Part shown: piece by piece, positions 41,338-50,905 of the stretch
Layout of the letters: each line of letters opens with the position of its first letter
How positions within the stretch are numbered: position 1 is the first letter of the stretch
NCBI RefSeq assembly: GCF_018130695.1
Contig: NZ_JAFCJX010000033.1
Span: forward strand, 35,741-99,740
Direction of reading: 5' to 3'
DNA length: 64,000 nt
DNA from: Bradyrhizobium jicamae
GTDB lineage: Bacteria > Pseudomonadota > Alphaproteobacteria > Rhizobiales > Xanthobacteraceae
The notes under the pieces: generated by a model
What the model was told of the DNA's origin: nothing
Seen by the model: only the letters and a program-made list of their open reading frames with translations
Databases searched by the model: none
Made by a program: the position numbers and the translations under genes

Positions 41338-42666
41338 TCAGTTGGATGTCGGCGGCAATGGCGGCGGCGCTGCCACGACCGGCTCGATCGGCGGCGGCGC
41401 CGAAGCCGTCGGTTCGACGAGCGGCGGGGAGGATGGCGCGCCGGTCTCGGCGGGTGCCTCGGCCGATGGCGGCGCAGCGATGCGTTCAACCAGCGGCACG
41501 ATTTCGCCGCCCTTGTAGATGCGGTGGAATCGGCGGCCGAGGCTGGTCAGCACCTCATAGCCGATCGTGCCGAAATGATGCGCGATCTCGTCGACGGTGA
41601 TGCCTTCGCCGATCAAGGTCACCATGTGGCCGCGGCGCGCGGCGTTTTTTTCGAGGTCGGTGATGTCGACCGCGATCAGGTCCATCGACACGCGGCCGGC
41701 GATCGGGCAGCGCTTGCCGGCGACCACGACCTCGGCGCCGCGGGTGCCGTCATTGGCGCTGGCGGCGCGGAAATAGCCGTCGGCATAGCCGGCCGCGACG
41801 ATCGCGAGTCTTGTCGGCCGCCGCGCCGTCCAGGTGCCGCCATAGCCCACGGTCTCGCCGCGCTCGATGTTGCGGACCTGGATGATGCGCGCCTTGAGGT
41901 CGACCACGGGCTGCATCGGGTTGTCGGCTTCCGGCGTCGGGTTGACGCCATAGAGGGCTGCGCCCGGGCGCACCATCTCGAACTGGAATTGGGCGCCGAG
42001 GAACACGCCCGAGGAATTTGCGAGCGCGGCCGGCACGCCCGTGAACAGGCTCGCGATCTCGCGGAAGTTCGTCAGCTGCTTGGCGTTCGCGGGACTGTTG
42101 AGCAGTTCGGCGGAGGCGAGGTGGCTCATGACCAGGGTGATGCCGTGGTCGCCGGCATTGATACGGGGGATGATGCCCTGCGCCTCGCTCAAGGTGAGGC
42201 CGAGCCGGTTCATGCCGGTGTCGATATGAACAGCCGCACCCCCGGACCAGCCGGAGCGGCGGCAGTACACGTCCCATTCGGCGAGCTCGTTGAGGTCGCC
42301 GATGACAGGCTTGCAGTCGATCTTGGCGTAGCTGTCGCCGGTGTTGGGGAAGAAGCCGCCGAGCGAATAGACCGTCGCGCTCGGCACCGCCGCGCGGACC
42401 ACCGCAGCTTCCTCGACATTGGCGACGAAGAAGGTCTTGCAGCCGGCCTTGGCGAGCGCCTGCGACACCCGCTCGGCGCCGCAGCCATAGGCATTCGCCT
42501 TGACCACCGCGGCGCACTCGGCCGGCACCGCGGTTTTCTCGAGCTTGCGCCAGTTGGCGATGATGGCGTCGAGATCGACGGTCAGGATCCCCGTGGCGGA
42601 GGCATGCTGCGCCAACAGGTTCGCTTCGGGCGAGAGCTGCGATTTCGGATCGGTTGCGATGTTCAT
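41338..42666 (-). CDS. alr: Alanine racemase with Pro-rich C-terminal tail
   Basis: The 442-residue PLP enzyme interconverts L- and D-alanine for peptidoglycan. The PLP lysine lies in AAVVKANAYGCGAERV; VGYGGTWTA and AGRVSMDLIAVDIT supply the second active-site Tyr and substrate loop. The fold ends near residue 385 (YKGGEIVPLV). About 45 further residues are a Pro/Ala/Glu-rich tail (SAEAPAETGAPSSPP), longer than in typical alanine racemases and probably disordered. It follows dnaB on the same strand, with a repeat between. Confidence 0.94.
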   Translation of the reverse strand: MNIATDPKSQLSPEANLLAQHASATGILTVDLDAIIANWRKLEKTAVPAECAAVVKANAYGCGAERVSQALAKAGCKTFFVANVEEAAVVRAAVPSATVYSLGGFFPNTGDSYAKIDCKPVIGDLNELAEWDVYCRRSGWSGGAAVHIDTGMNRLGLTLSEAQGIIPRINAGDHGITLVMSHLASAELLNSPANAKQLTNFREIASLFTGVPAALANSSGVFLGAQFQFEMVRPGAALYGVNPTPEADNPMQPVVDLKARIIQVRNIERGETVGYGGTWTARRPTRLAIVAAGYADGYFRAASANDGTRGAEVVVAGKRCPIAGRVSMDLIAVDITDLEKNAARRGHMVTLIGEGITVDEIAHHFGTIGYEVLTSLGRRFHRIYKGGEIVPLVERIAAPPSAEAPAETGAPSSPPLVEPTASAPPPIEPVVAAPPPLPPTSN

Positions 42667-42719
42667 GCGCCAGTTGTACGCGGCGCGCTGGCCGCGTTCA
42701 ACCGCGTCTGGCTAGCAGA

Positions 42720-42816
42720 GCGTTTTCGAGCGAAGTGGACACCGGTTCGCGTGAAGAAAACGCGTCAAAACAAGAATCTAGAGCCCCGTTCCGATGCAAT
42801 CGGAACGGACAGGGCT

Positions 42817-42819
<3 letters not shown>
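42720..42819. repeat. Palindromic repeat (GCGTTTTCGAGCGAAG type) plus hairpin
   Basis: 42720-42768 repeats the 18219-18267 element (GCGTTTTCGAGCGAAGTGGA to GAAAACGCGTC). It is followed by GAGCCCCGTTCCGATGCAATCGGAACGG...GGCTC (42781-42819), a second hairpin that ends in the dnaB stop codon. It may double as the dnaB terminator. Confidence 0.75.
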
Positions 42820-44322
<1,503 letters not shown>

Positions 44323-44625
44323 GGACAAGCTTATTCTTCAAATTTCGTCGGGACTGGGATCGTCGGATACGGGGCGGCGATAAAGCGCCAGCGCTCCGCG
44401 AAGCGAAAGCACAGATGTGCCTTATGCACGATTCCCACAACACGCTGTGTGAATCGTCGCGCGCAGCCCAGCAATCCCCTTGACGGGTTTCATCGGGAAT
44501 CGGGCAGGGCGCGCGCGCCGGTGCGGCCTACGCTCAAGATGGTTAGGAAATCTTTGAGACGGCCTGAACCTTTTGGCGGGCCATGCGACCCATCCAAGGA
44601 CGAGATTGGTGTTCGCCAGGGTTTC
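44323..44625. other. Gene-poor stretch upstream of dnaB
   Basis: About 300 bp upstream of dnaB. No palindromic repeat, conserved motif or ORF with a start signal was identified. Confidence 0.35.
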
Positions 44626-44748
44626 TCAAAGCAGGATGAGAAACACCAGCGCAATCAAGGCGGCGGCCACGCCCGTAGCAATCAAGGCGTAGTCGGTCGC
44701 GATATCGCGTTGCGGGTCGAACATCGATTGGTAGGTCTTCGGGGCCAT
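44626..44748 (-). CDS. Small membrane protein, 40 residues
   Basis: An ATG at 44748 opens a 40-codon frame ending in TGA at 44626. The protein begins MAPKTYQSMFDPQRDIATDY and continues into one hydrophobic helix ending ALVFLILL at the C-terminus. The soluble N-terminus and single C-terminal membrane anchor are coherent and codon use is GC-rich at third positions. I do not recognise a named family. GTTTCTCA/TGAGAAAC (an inverted repeat) spans its stop codon. Confidence 0.55.
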   Translation of the reverse strand: MAPKTYQSMFDPQRDIATDYALIATGVAAALIALVFLILL

Positions 44749-44872
44749 GGCGGTGATCTACGCCAGACTGCGACGGACCTTTGTGAAGCAGATCACATCT
44801 ACCGCAGTTTCTTTGCGGCATGGTGGCGGGAACGTTCAGGCGGACGGCGCGTTGTACCGACAAGACAGGACG

Positions 44873-45094
44873 ATGGCTCAGCAACTCCAGACATCCCCAG
44901 CGAGGGAGTGGGCATTGAAGGGCGGCGACCGGCGATGGCTGGCGGCGCTAGTCGATGCCATGGAGGAGGCGGCCCGTTCGGACGTCCGCAGCCGGCCCTT
45001 CGAGCCCACCCTGATCGCCGCCGTATCAGCCCATTTGGCTCGCCCCGCCTCAGCGCCGACCTATTACGGTTCCGCCTACAGCCTGCGGAACTGA
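44873..45094 (+). CDS. Hypothetical protein, 73 residues
   Basis: The ATG at 44873 follows ACAGGA. The protein begins MAQQLQTSPAREWALKGGDR and includes RRWLAALVDAMEEAARSDV and a C-terminal PTYYGSAYSLRN. It is soluble and Ala-rich, with no recognised domain. It lies between divergent and convergent genes, so it is independent. Expression is uncertain. Confidence 0.45.
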   Translation: MAQQLQTSPAREWALKGGDRRWLAALVDAMEEAARSDVRSRPFEPTLIAAVSAHLARPASAPTYYGSAYSLRN

Positions 45095-45114
45095 ATCCTC
45101 CTCGGATTTGCTTG

Positions 45115-46365
45115 CTACTCGCCGGCCAGTTGCAGCCGCGGCCGTGTCTTGCGTTCGCGGGCTCGCAGCCGCGTCTCCTCACGCACGATGTAATCGCGGG
45201 TGATCGGCACGACGCCCTGCCGCTTGGTGAGCTGGAGCTGAACGTTCATCATGTTCTGCTGCCGGAACGACATTTCCGAGGCTGCCAGGTAAAATTCCCA
45301 CATCCGCGCAAAGCGCTCGTCATAGAGACGGACTGCTTCCTCGCGCCGCGCCATGAAGCGCTCGCGCCAGGCCTTCAGCGTCTCGGCGTAATGCAGCCGC
45401 AGGATCTCCATGTCGCAGACCAGCAGGCCGGCCTTCTCGATCGCCGGCATGATTTCAGACAGTGCGGGAATGTAGCCGCCGGGGAAGATGTATCTGGTGA
45501 TCCAGGGGCTGGTGACGTCAGGGCCCGTCGAACGCCCGATCGTGTGCAGCACCATCACACCGTCGTCGCTGAGCAACTCGGCACAGCGCCTGAAGAAGGT
45601 TTCGTAGAAGGCGACGCCGACATGCTCGAACATGCCGACCGAGACGATGCGGTCGAACGGACCGGGGATGTCGCGATAGTCCCTGAGCAGGAAGCGCGCC
45701 GCCCGCTCCAGGTGCTGCTCGGCTGCACGTGCGTTCGAGATTTGCAGCTGCTCGGTCGACAGCGTCACGCCGGTGACATCGGCGCCGGTCATGTCAGCAA
45801 GATAGAGGCCGAGGCCGCCCCAGCCGGAGCCGATGTCGAGCACGCGGTCGCCCCGCTTGAGGAGCAGCTTTGCGGCGAGGTGTCGTTTCTTGGCAAGCTG
45901 CGCATCGTCGAGCGTCATGTCCGGCGATGTGAAATAGGCGCAGCTGTATTGCTTGTCGGCGTCGAGGAAGAGCGAGTAGAGCCGCCGGTCGAGATCGTAG
46001 TGGTGGGCGACATTGTCGCGGGAGCGGCTGCGCAGATTGAGTTGCCGTGCCCGTCGGCCGAGATAGCGCAGCCACCATTGGACGCGCGCCCATCGTGGCA
46101 CCATGTCCGGCTGGCCCATGAAGATCGCCAGCGCATCCGCGATCGAGCCTTGCTCCATCACGAAGCTGCCATCCATGTAGGCTTCGCCGAGATGAAGCTC
46201 CGGATTGAGCAGGATCTGCCGTTCGGCTCTCGCAGTTGTGAACCGCGCCGCGATCGGTGGGCCGCTGCGGTCGCCGCAGGTGAACTTCATCCCGCTCGCG
46301 GTCGTGAAAGTGATCGAACCGCGGCGAATGAATTGCCCGAGGAAATACCGCAACAAGCGGTCCAT
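45115..46365 (-). CDS. cfa: Cyclopropane-fatty-acyl-phospholipid synthase family
   Basis: The 416-residue SAM-dependent enzyme adds a methylene to unsaturated acyl chains of membrane phospholipids. It has an N-terminal lipid-binding domain (RAERQILLNPELHLGEAYMDGSF) and an SAM domain with DRVLDIGSGWGGLGLYLAD and MFEHVGVAFYETFFRR. VAHHYDLDRRLYSLFLDADKQYSCAYF is the conserved lipid-binding/active-site region, and GVVPITRDYI ends the fold. It links to the desaturase at 52.5 kb, since both modify membrane acyl chains. Confidence 0.93.
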   Translation of the reverse strand: MDRLLRYFLGQFIRRGSITFTTASGMKFTCGDRSGPPIAARFTTARAERQILLNPELHLGEAYMDGSFVMEQGSIADALAIFMGQPDMVPRWARVQWWLRYLGRRARQLNLRSRSRDNVAHHYDLDRRLYSLFLDADKQYSCAYFTSPDMTLDDAQLAKKRHLAAKLLLKRGDRVLDIGSGWGGLGLYLADMTGADVTGVTLSTEQLQISNARAAEQHLERAARFLLRDYRDIPGPFDRIVSVGMFEHVGVAFYETFFRRCAELLSDDGVMVLHTIGRSTGPDVTSPWITRYIFPGGYIPALSEIMPAIEKAGLLVCDMEILRLHYAETLKAWRERFMARREEAVRLYDERFARMWEFYLAASEMSFRQQNMMNVQLQLTKRQGVVPITRDYIVREETRLRARERKTRPRLQLAGE

Positions 46366-46626
46366 GGCGGCACCAACCGAATGCCCGACCCGTTACACCG
46401 ACGTTTCACCGAAACGATTGTTCCAATGAAGCTCAAGATGAAGTTAAGCAGGCACTCACCGCTGCGCTATTGCGCTGGAGTCAAAGCCGATATTCCAAAA
46501 CATGACAATCACGTGGATGCGGCATAGATGCGCTTCCATTCGAACGATAATCGGCTAAAAGGTGCCCGCCGCGGCCGGGTCGCACGATCCGGGCGGCGAT
46601 TTTTCCGGATCTGGAGATCACAGGGC

Positions 46627-47721
46627 ATGTTGAGCCGAGCGCTCTCTCTAGCGACGGTGACGTTTCTGATTGGCTGCTTTTCAGCCCAATCGGCGCACGC
46701 GCAGGTAACCAACCTCGAGGCCGGCAAGAGCCCGTCGCAGATTTTCGCGGGCACCTGCAGCGCCTGCCACAAGAGCCCGCGCGGCCTGATGAAGACCGTC
46801 GGTGCCTCGTCGCTGCCGAGCTTCCTGCGTCAGCACTACACCACCTCCAGTGACATGGCCTCGATCCTCGCCGGCTATCTCGTGTCCAACGGTGCGAACG
46901 ATCCGCGCTATCAGGCCAAGGATCAGCCCAAGGGAGCCAAGGAGGGGGCCAAAGAGGGCGCGAGGGACGCCAGGCAGGAAGCGCGTCAGTCCGGACCGGA
47001 GCAGCAGCAGGAGCGCACTGGCCGCCGCCAGCATCAGCAGGGTGGGCAGGAAGCCGCGCGTCCTGACGCGGACGGCATGGCGCCGCAAGGCGAGGGTCAT
47101 CCCGGCCAGAAGGGCAGGCGTGTGGCGCGCCCGAGCGAGCCCGAGGGACAGGTGCCGGCGGCCGAAGGCAAGCCAGATCGGAAGCACAAGCTCGGTCGGC
47201 ACGGCAAGCCCGTCGAGGAGCCGGGCAAGCCGGACGATGCTGCCAAGAGGGAGCCGGCGAAGGACGAGCCGAAGAGCCAGACCGCCAAGACCGATTCCGC
47301 GTCCAAGCCTGAGGGCGAGGGCGACAAGGCCGCGGGCAAGCCCGCGGACGCCAAGCCCGCTGACGTCAAGCCTGCTGACGTCAAGCCTGCTGACGTCAAG
47401 CCTGCCGAGGACAAGCCCGACACCACCGCCAAGGTCGACGCGCCGAAGGCGACCGGCGGCAGCGAATCGACGCCGCTGCGCCCCGATCCGGTGCCCCCTG
47501 TCACGCCAGCACCGCCGGCCGCCGCCGCTCCGGCTGCATCGCCGTCACCGGCCGCTGCGGCGCCCGCAGCCCCGGCCAGCCCGCCCGCGCCGCCCTCTAA
47601 CACGGGTGTCGCCGTACCGCTGCCCGCAACCCCGCTCCCGACGACGGCGGCTGCACCGCTGGCCCCGGCAGTACCTTTCGGCGCGCCCGCCGGATCGCCG
47701 GAAGCTCCGGCCTCCAAGTAA
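46627..47721 (+). CDS. Exported c-type cytochrome-like protein with long disordered tail
   Basis: The 364-residue protein has a signal peptide (MLSRALSLATVTFLIGCFSAQSAHAQ) and one heme-binding CxxCH (FAGTCSACHKSPRG, near residue 45) followed by about 60 residues of domain (SSLPSFLRQHYTTSSDMASILAGYLVSNG). From about residue 105 the protein is low complexity, rich in Lys/Glu/Gln/Pro/Ala, including three PADVK units encoded by 15-bp tandem repeats at 47356-47400. No second CxxCH was seen. It may bind one heme in the periplasm; the tail is likely a flexible linker. ATG 46627 was chosen for the signal peptide. Confidence 0.7.
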   Translation: MLSRALSLATVTFLIGCFSAQSAHAQVTNLEAGKSPSQIFAGTCSACHKSPRGLMKTVGASSLPSFLRQHYTTSSDMASILAGYLVSNGANDPRYQAKDQPKGAKEGAKEGARDARQEARQSGPEQQQERTGRRQHQQGGQEAARPDADGMAPQGEGHPGQKGRRVARPSEPEGQVPAAEGKPDRKHKLGRHGKPVEEPGKPDDAAKREPAKDEPKSQTAKTDSASKPEGEGDKAAGKPADAKPADVKPADVKPADVKPAEDKPDTTAKVDAPKATGGSESTPLRPDPVPPVTPAPPAAAAPAASPSPAAAAPAAPASPPAPPSNTGVAVPLPATPLPTTAAAPLAPAVPFGAPAGSPEAPASK

Positions 47722-47766
47722 CTCCATGAAGAACCCATCCGAGTGGCCGTAAACGTTTGACTATCG

Positions 47767-47786
47767 CTAGAGTAAAACTCTAGAGT
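47767..47786. promoter_or_regulatory. TetR-type operator palindrome
   Basis: CTAGAGT-AAA-ACTCTAG (47767-47783) is a perfect inverted repeat, and ACTCTAGAGT (47777-47786) is a second overlapping perfect palindrome. It lies 25-44 bp before the GTG of the TetR gene, where an autorepressor would bind. Confidence 0.7.
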
Positions 47787-47810
47787 AATGATCCAGAGGA
47801 GACGAGCAGG

Positions 47811-48416
47811 GTGACCACGGCGCGAGAAGATCTGCTGGCAGCGGGATTGGCCGTGTTCGACCGCGACGGCTTCGAGGGCGCGACGGTCGCTGCCATCCGC
47901 ACCCGGGCGCGCGCCTCCAACGGCAGCTTTTTCCACTTTTTCGCCTCGAAGAAAGCACTCGCCGGCACGCTCTTCCTCGACATCCTGCAAAGCTATCACG
48001 CTGTCATCATCACCTCGGTCGATGCCAACTGCGGCGCGCGCGAGGGCGTGGCGCGGCTGATCGGCGCGCATCTCGACTGGGTTGTGAACAACAGACGCGA
48101 GGCGCGCTTTCTGTTCGAGATCTCGCGCAGCGAATGGAGCGAGGAGGTGCGCGGCGCGCAGCGCTCCGAGAATTCAAAATTGGCCGAGGGCATCGAGCGC
48201 TGGCGCGCACCACTGCTCGCGCGCGGCGAACTGCTGCCGATGAGCGCGGTGCTGTTCTTCAGCCAGATCATCGGCCCCGCGCAGATCTTTTGCCGCGCCT
48301 ATCTGTCGGGTCGCGACCGCAGTGATCCGCGCGAACAGATCGAGACGCTGATTGCATGCGCGATCCGCGCGGTGGTAGCGCCGGGCGCGTCGCAACAGAC
48401 GGGAGCAGTATCATGA
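47811..48416 (+). CDS. TetR-family transcriptional regulator
   Basis: The 201-residue repressor has an N-terminal helix-turn-helix: REDLLAAGLAVFDRDGFEGATVAAIRTRARASNGSFFHFFASKKAL. The ligand domain is all helical. The start is GTG at 47811 behind AGAGGAGACGAGCAGG. The downstream thioesterase gene overlaps its stop by ATGA (48413-48416), so the two form a coupled operon. The ligand is probably an acyl-CoA or aromatic acyl thioester, inferred from the partner only. Confidence 0.9.
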   Translation: MTTAREDLLAAGLAVFDRDGFEGATVAAIRTRARASNGSFFHFFASKKALAGTLFLDILQSYHAVIITSVDANCGAREGVARLIGAHLDWVVNNRREARFLFEISRSEWSEEVRGAQRSENSKLAEGIERWRAPLLARGELLPMSAVLFFSQIIGPAQIFCRAYLSGRDRSDPREQIETLIACAIRAVVAPGASQQTGAVS

Positions 48417-48877
48417 CCGAGCAGGCTGATCCGGAATTTGCGCCGATCGCAACGCGGATTCGCGACAATGTCGGCCGCCAGGGATTCATGGGGCTGGTCG
48501 GCGCCGAGCTATCCGAGCTTTCGCGCGGGACCTGCACGCTCGCGGTCGATCGCAGGCCGGAGCTGCTGCAGCAGCACGGCCTGTTTCACGGCGGCGTCAC
48601 GGCGTTCCTCGTCGACAATGCCACGACGATCGCGGCCGCGACCTCGCGCGGCCAGCCTGCGCTGACGGCGGAGTACAAACTGAATTTGCTGTCGCCGGCG
48701 TCAGGCGATCGCCTGATCTGCCGTGCGCGGGTGATCAAGCCGGGGCGGCAAGTCGCGGTCGTCGCGGCCGATGTGTTCTGCGTCACCGATGGCGCGGAGA
48801 AGCACACGGCGACTGCGCTGGCGTCGATTGCGATGCTCGATGAAAAGGCGGCGGCCAAAATGCAAAGCCCGGCCTGA
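48413..48877 (+). CDS. PaaI-family thioesterase in TetR operon
   Basis: The 154-residue hotdog-fold thioesterase contains QQHGLFHGGVTAFLVDNATTIAAAT and LTAEYKLNLLSPASGDRLICRARV with ADVFCVTDGAEKHTATALASIAML, the layout of the PaaI/YdiI group. It hydrolyses small or aromatic acyl-CoA. Its start overlaps the TetR stop (ATGA), and an intrinsic terminator begins within its last codons. Confidence 0.87.
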   Translation: MTEQADPEFAPIATRIRDNVGRQGFMGLVGAELSELSRGTCTLAVDRRPELLQQHGLFHGGVTAFLVDNATTIAAATSRGQPALTAEYKLNLLSPASGDRLICRARVIKPGRQVAVVAADVFCVTDGAEKHTATALASIAMLDEKAAAKMQSPA

Positions 48878-48890
48878 TCGGCCGGGCTTT
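48864..48890. terminator. Bidirectional intrinsic terminator
   Basis: AAAGCCCGGCC (48864-48874) pairs perfectly with GGCCGGGCTTT (48880-48890) around a TGATC loop that includes the thioesterase stop codon. On the minus strand it follows rplI by about 30 bp, so it can end both converging transcripts. Confidence 0.85.
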
Positions 48891-48919
48891 GTCGTTGTGT
48901 GAACGATGGAGAAAGAAGC

Positions 48920-49519
48920 TTACTTCTCTTCCGCAGCCGGCGCCGGCTGCTCGTCGTCGTGCTGGGCTTCCGGATCGAAGAACTCGCCGGCAGCGGCGAG
49001 CGCCTCGGCGGCGGCGTCCTGGTCTTCCTGGCGGGTCGAGATGTCCTCGCCGCGCTTGATGCGCTCGGCTTCGTCGGCGCTGCGGGCGACGATCACGCTG
49101 ACGGAGGTTTCGACCTCGGGATGCACGGCGATGGTGATCTTCTGCTGGCCGATCGCCTTGATCGGCGAGTCCAGCCAGACCTGCGGGCGCGCCACGGTGA
49201 TGCCGTCGGCGGCCAGCGCCACGACGATGTCGCGCACCGAGACGGAGCCGAACAGCTGGCCGGATTCGGAGGCCTGGCGGATGATGATGATCTCGCGGCC
49301 GTCGATCTTCTCGGCGACCTTGGCGGCTTCGCCCTTGGCCTTGATGTTGTTGGCCTCGAGCTCGGCCTTCATGCCGTCATACTTGGCGCGGTTTGCGTCG
49401 GTGGCGCGCAGCGCCTTGCCGCGCTTGAGCAGAAAGTTGCGCGCAAAGCCGTCCTTCACTTTGACGACTTCGCCCATCTGGCCGAGCTTGGCCACGCGTT
49501 CCAGCAGAATGACTTCCAT
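48920..49519 (-). CDS. rplI: 50S ribosomal protein L9
   Basis: The 199-residue protein has the L9 N-terminal RNA-binding domain (MEVILLERVAKLGQMGEVVKVKDGFARNFLLKRGKA), connecting helix and C-terminal domain (GQLFGSVSVRDIVVAL, KITIAVHPEVETSVSVIVARS). The C-terminal tail is acidic and Ala-rich, longer than in E. coli L9 (about 149 residues), as commonly seen in alphaproteobacteria. It is the last gene of the rpsF-rpsR-DUF2232-rplI cluster, 54 bp after DUF2232. Confidence 0.96.
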   Translation of the reverse strand: MEVILLERVAKLGQMGEVVKVKDGFARNFLLKRGKALRATDANRAKYDGMKAELEANNIKAKGEAAKVAEKIDGREIIIIRQASESGQLFGSVSVRDIVVALAADGITVARPQVWLDSPIKAIGQQKITIAVHPEVETSVSVIVARSADEAERIKRGEDISTRQEDQDAAAEALAAAGEFFDPEAQHDDEQPAPAAEEK

Positions 49520-49573
49520 TTTCGGTCTCCTTTGAGTGTGCAGTATTTCGATTTGAGTGGATTGTTAGAAACT

Positions 49574-50533
49574 TCAGGCAACAGGCAGCGGCGGCGGCCG
49601 GCTGCGCAGATAGCGCTGGCGAAGGCCGAACACGGCATCGGCGATGCCGAGCACGATCAGCGCGACGATCGGCCAGGTGAAGAGCACCGTGATCGCGTAG
49701 GTCGCCGCGAGCCAGAAGGCGCGGCCGTTGAACGACAGCGTCACCGTGTGCAGCACGGCGAAGCCGATCAGCGCATAGGCGATCATCAGCGCGGTCGCGA
49801 CGATCTGCGCCAGCATCGCAAACAGTCCGCCGACGAAGCTGAGGCCGATTGCGGCCGACAACGCGGCGAGCGTCATCGGCGGCAGCATGGTGCTGCGCAG
49901 ATCCGGCCAGGGCCGGTGCAGGCGGCCCGAGGTCTGCGTCACCTTGCCGGCGAGCCAGAGGTTCAGCGTCAGCGTCAGCATCGCCACGATGGTGGCAGCG
50001 ACCGGGGCGATGATGACCAGCGCGTCGACGAGCCGCTCGACCTCGCCGCTGGCGATGCTGCCGTCGCGCGGACTGAGCACCTTGAGCAGGCCGCGGCGCA
50101 ATGTGGCGGAGATGGTGTCGGCGTCGGTGCCGAGCGTGAGCAGCGCACCGACCGTCGTGAGAACGGCGAACGCCGCGATCCAGAGCATGATGCGGCCGAC
50201 CGGATACCATTCGATATCAGGCGCGGCGCCCTGATCGGCGGCAGCAACGGGACGTCCGAGCAGCGCGAGATGGCCAAGCCACCAGCCGGGCAGGGCAACC
50301 ATGACGGCGAAGGCGATGGCGTAGGGGATACCGAAGATTGCGCCGAGCGTCGATGCGGCGGCGACGCCGCCGATGGCCGCGGCAAGCGGTCCCCAGCCGA
50401 GCGCCGTCACCATCAAGGGCAGCGGCGCGAGATAGAACAGCAAAAGCGAGATCAGCGCGCCCGATATGATCGAGGCGAACATCAGGGCCGACGCAGCGCC
50501 GCCGGCAATGGCAATGATGAGAATTGCGATCAT
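49574..50533 (-). CDS. DUF2232 multipass membrane protein
   Basis: The 319-residue inner-membrane protein has about eight hydrophobic segments (IAILIIAIAGGAASALMFASII, ISLLLFYLAPLPLMVTALGWGPLAA, then several to YALIGFAVLHTVTL). It matches the DUF2232 family, which in alphaproteobacteria sits between rpsR and rplI, as here. Its function is unknown; cotranscription with ribosomal genes suggests a housekeeping role. It starts 126 bp after rpsR. Confidence 0.88.
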   Translation of the reverse strand: MIAILIIAIAGGAASALMFASIISGALISLLLFYLAPLPLMVTALGWGPLAAAIGGVAAASTLGAIFGIPYAIAFAVMVALPGWWLGHLALLGRPVAAADQGAAPDIEWYPVGRIMLWIAAFAVLTTVGALLTLGTDADTISATLRRGLLKVLSPRDGSIASGEVERLVDALVIIAPVAATIVAMLTLTLNLWLAGKVTQTSGRLHRPWPDLRSTMLPPMTLAALSAAIGLSFVGGLFAMLAQIVATALMIAYALIGFAVLHTVTLSFNGRAFWLAATYAITVLFTWPIVALIVLGIADAVFGLRQRYLRSRPPPLPVA

Positions 50534-50659
50534 CAGCTGTCCCGCCCCCTTCGAGCGGTTAGAGGTTCGCTTGGAACCCCAACCATCGGCGACCGGACGA
50601 CCCGGAAGCCTTATGACAAATGGCGATCGGCGGCGCGGACGTCGCCGATCGAAACAGGC

Positions 50660-50899
50660 TTAGCGAATGACGTAGGGCAAGAGGCCGAGGAAACGCGAGC
50701 GCTTGATGGCGCGGGCGAGTTCACGCTGCTTCTTGGCGGACACGGCCGTGATGCGGCTCGGCACGATCTTGCCGCGCTCGGAGACGTAACGCATCAACAG
50801 CTTGGAATCCTTGTAGTCGATCTTCGGCGCATTCGCGCCCGTGAACGGGCAGGACTTGCGGCGACGGAAAAACGGACGGCGGGCGCCAGCTTCAGCCAT
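50660..50899 (-). CDS. rpsR: 30S ribosomal protein S18
   Basis: The 79-residue protein reads RRPFFRRRKSCPFTGANAPKIDYKDSKLL and ends RAIKRSRFLGLLPYVIR, the S18 pattern. S18 pairs with S6 in the platform of the small subunit. It follows rpsF by 6 bp on the same strand, so the S6:S18 pair is made from one transcript. The Cys of KSCPF is the lone zinc-type residue of the old C+ form. Confidence 0.97.
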   Translation of the reverse strand: MAEAGARRPFFRRRKSCPFTGANAPKIDYKDSKLLMRYVSERGKIVPSRITAVSAKKQRELARAIKRSRFLGLLPYVIR

Positions 50900-50905
50900 G
50901 ATTCT

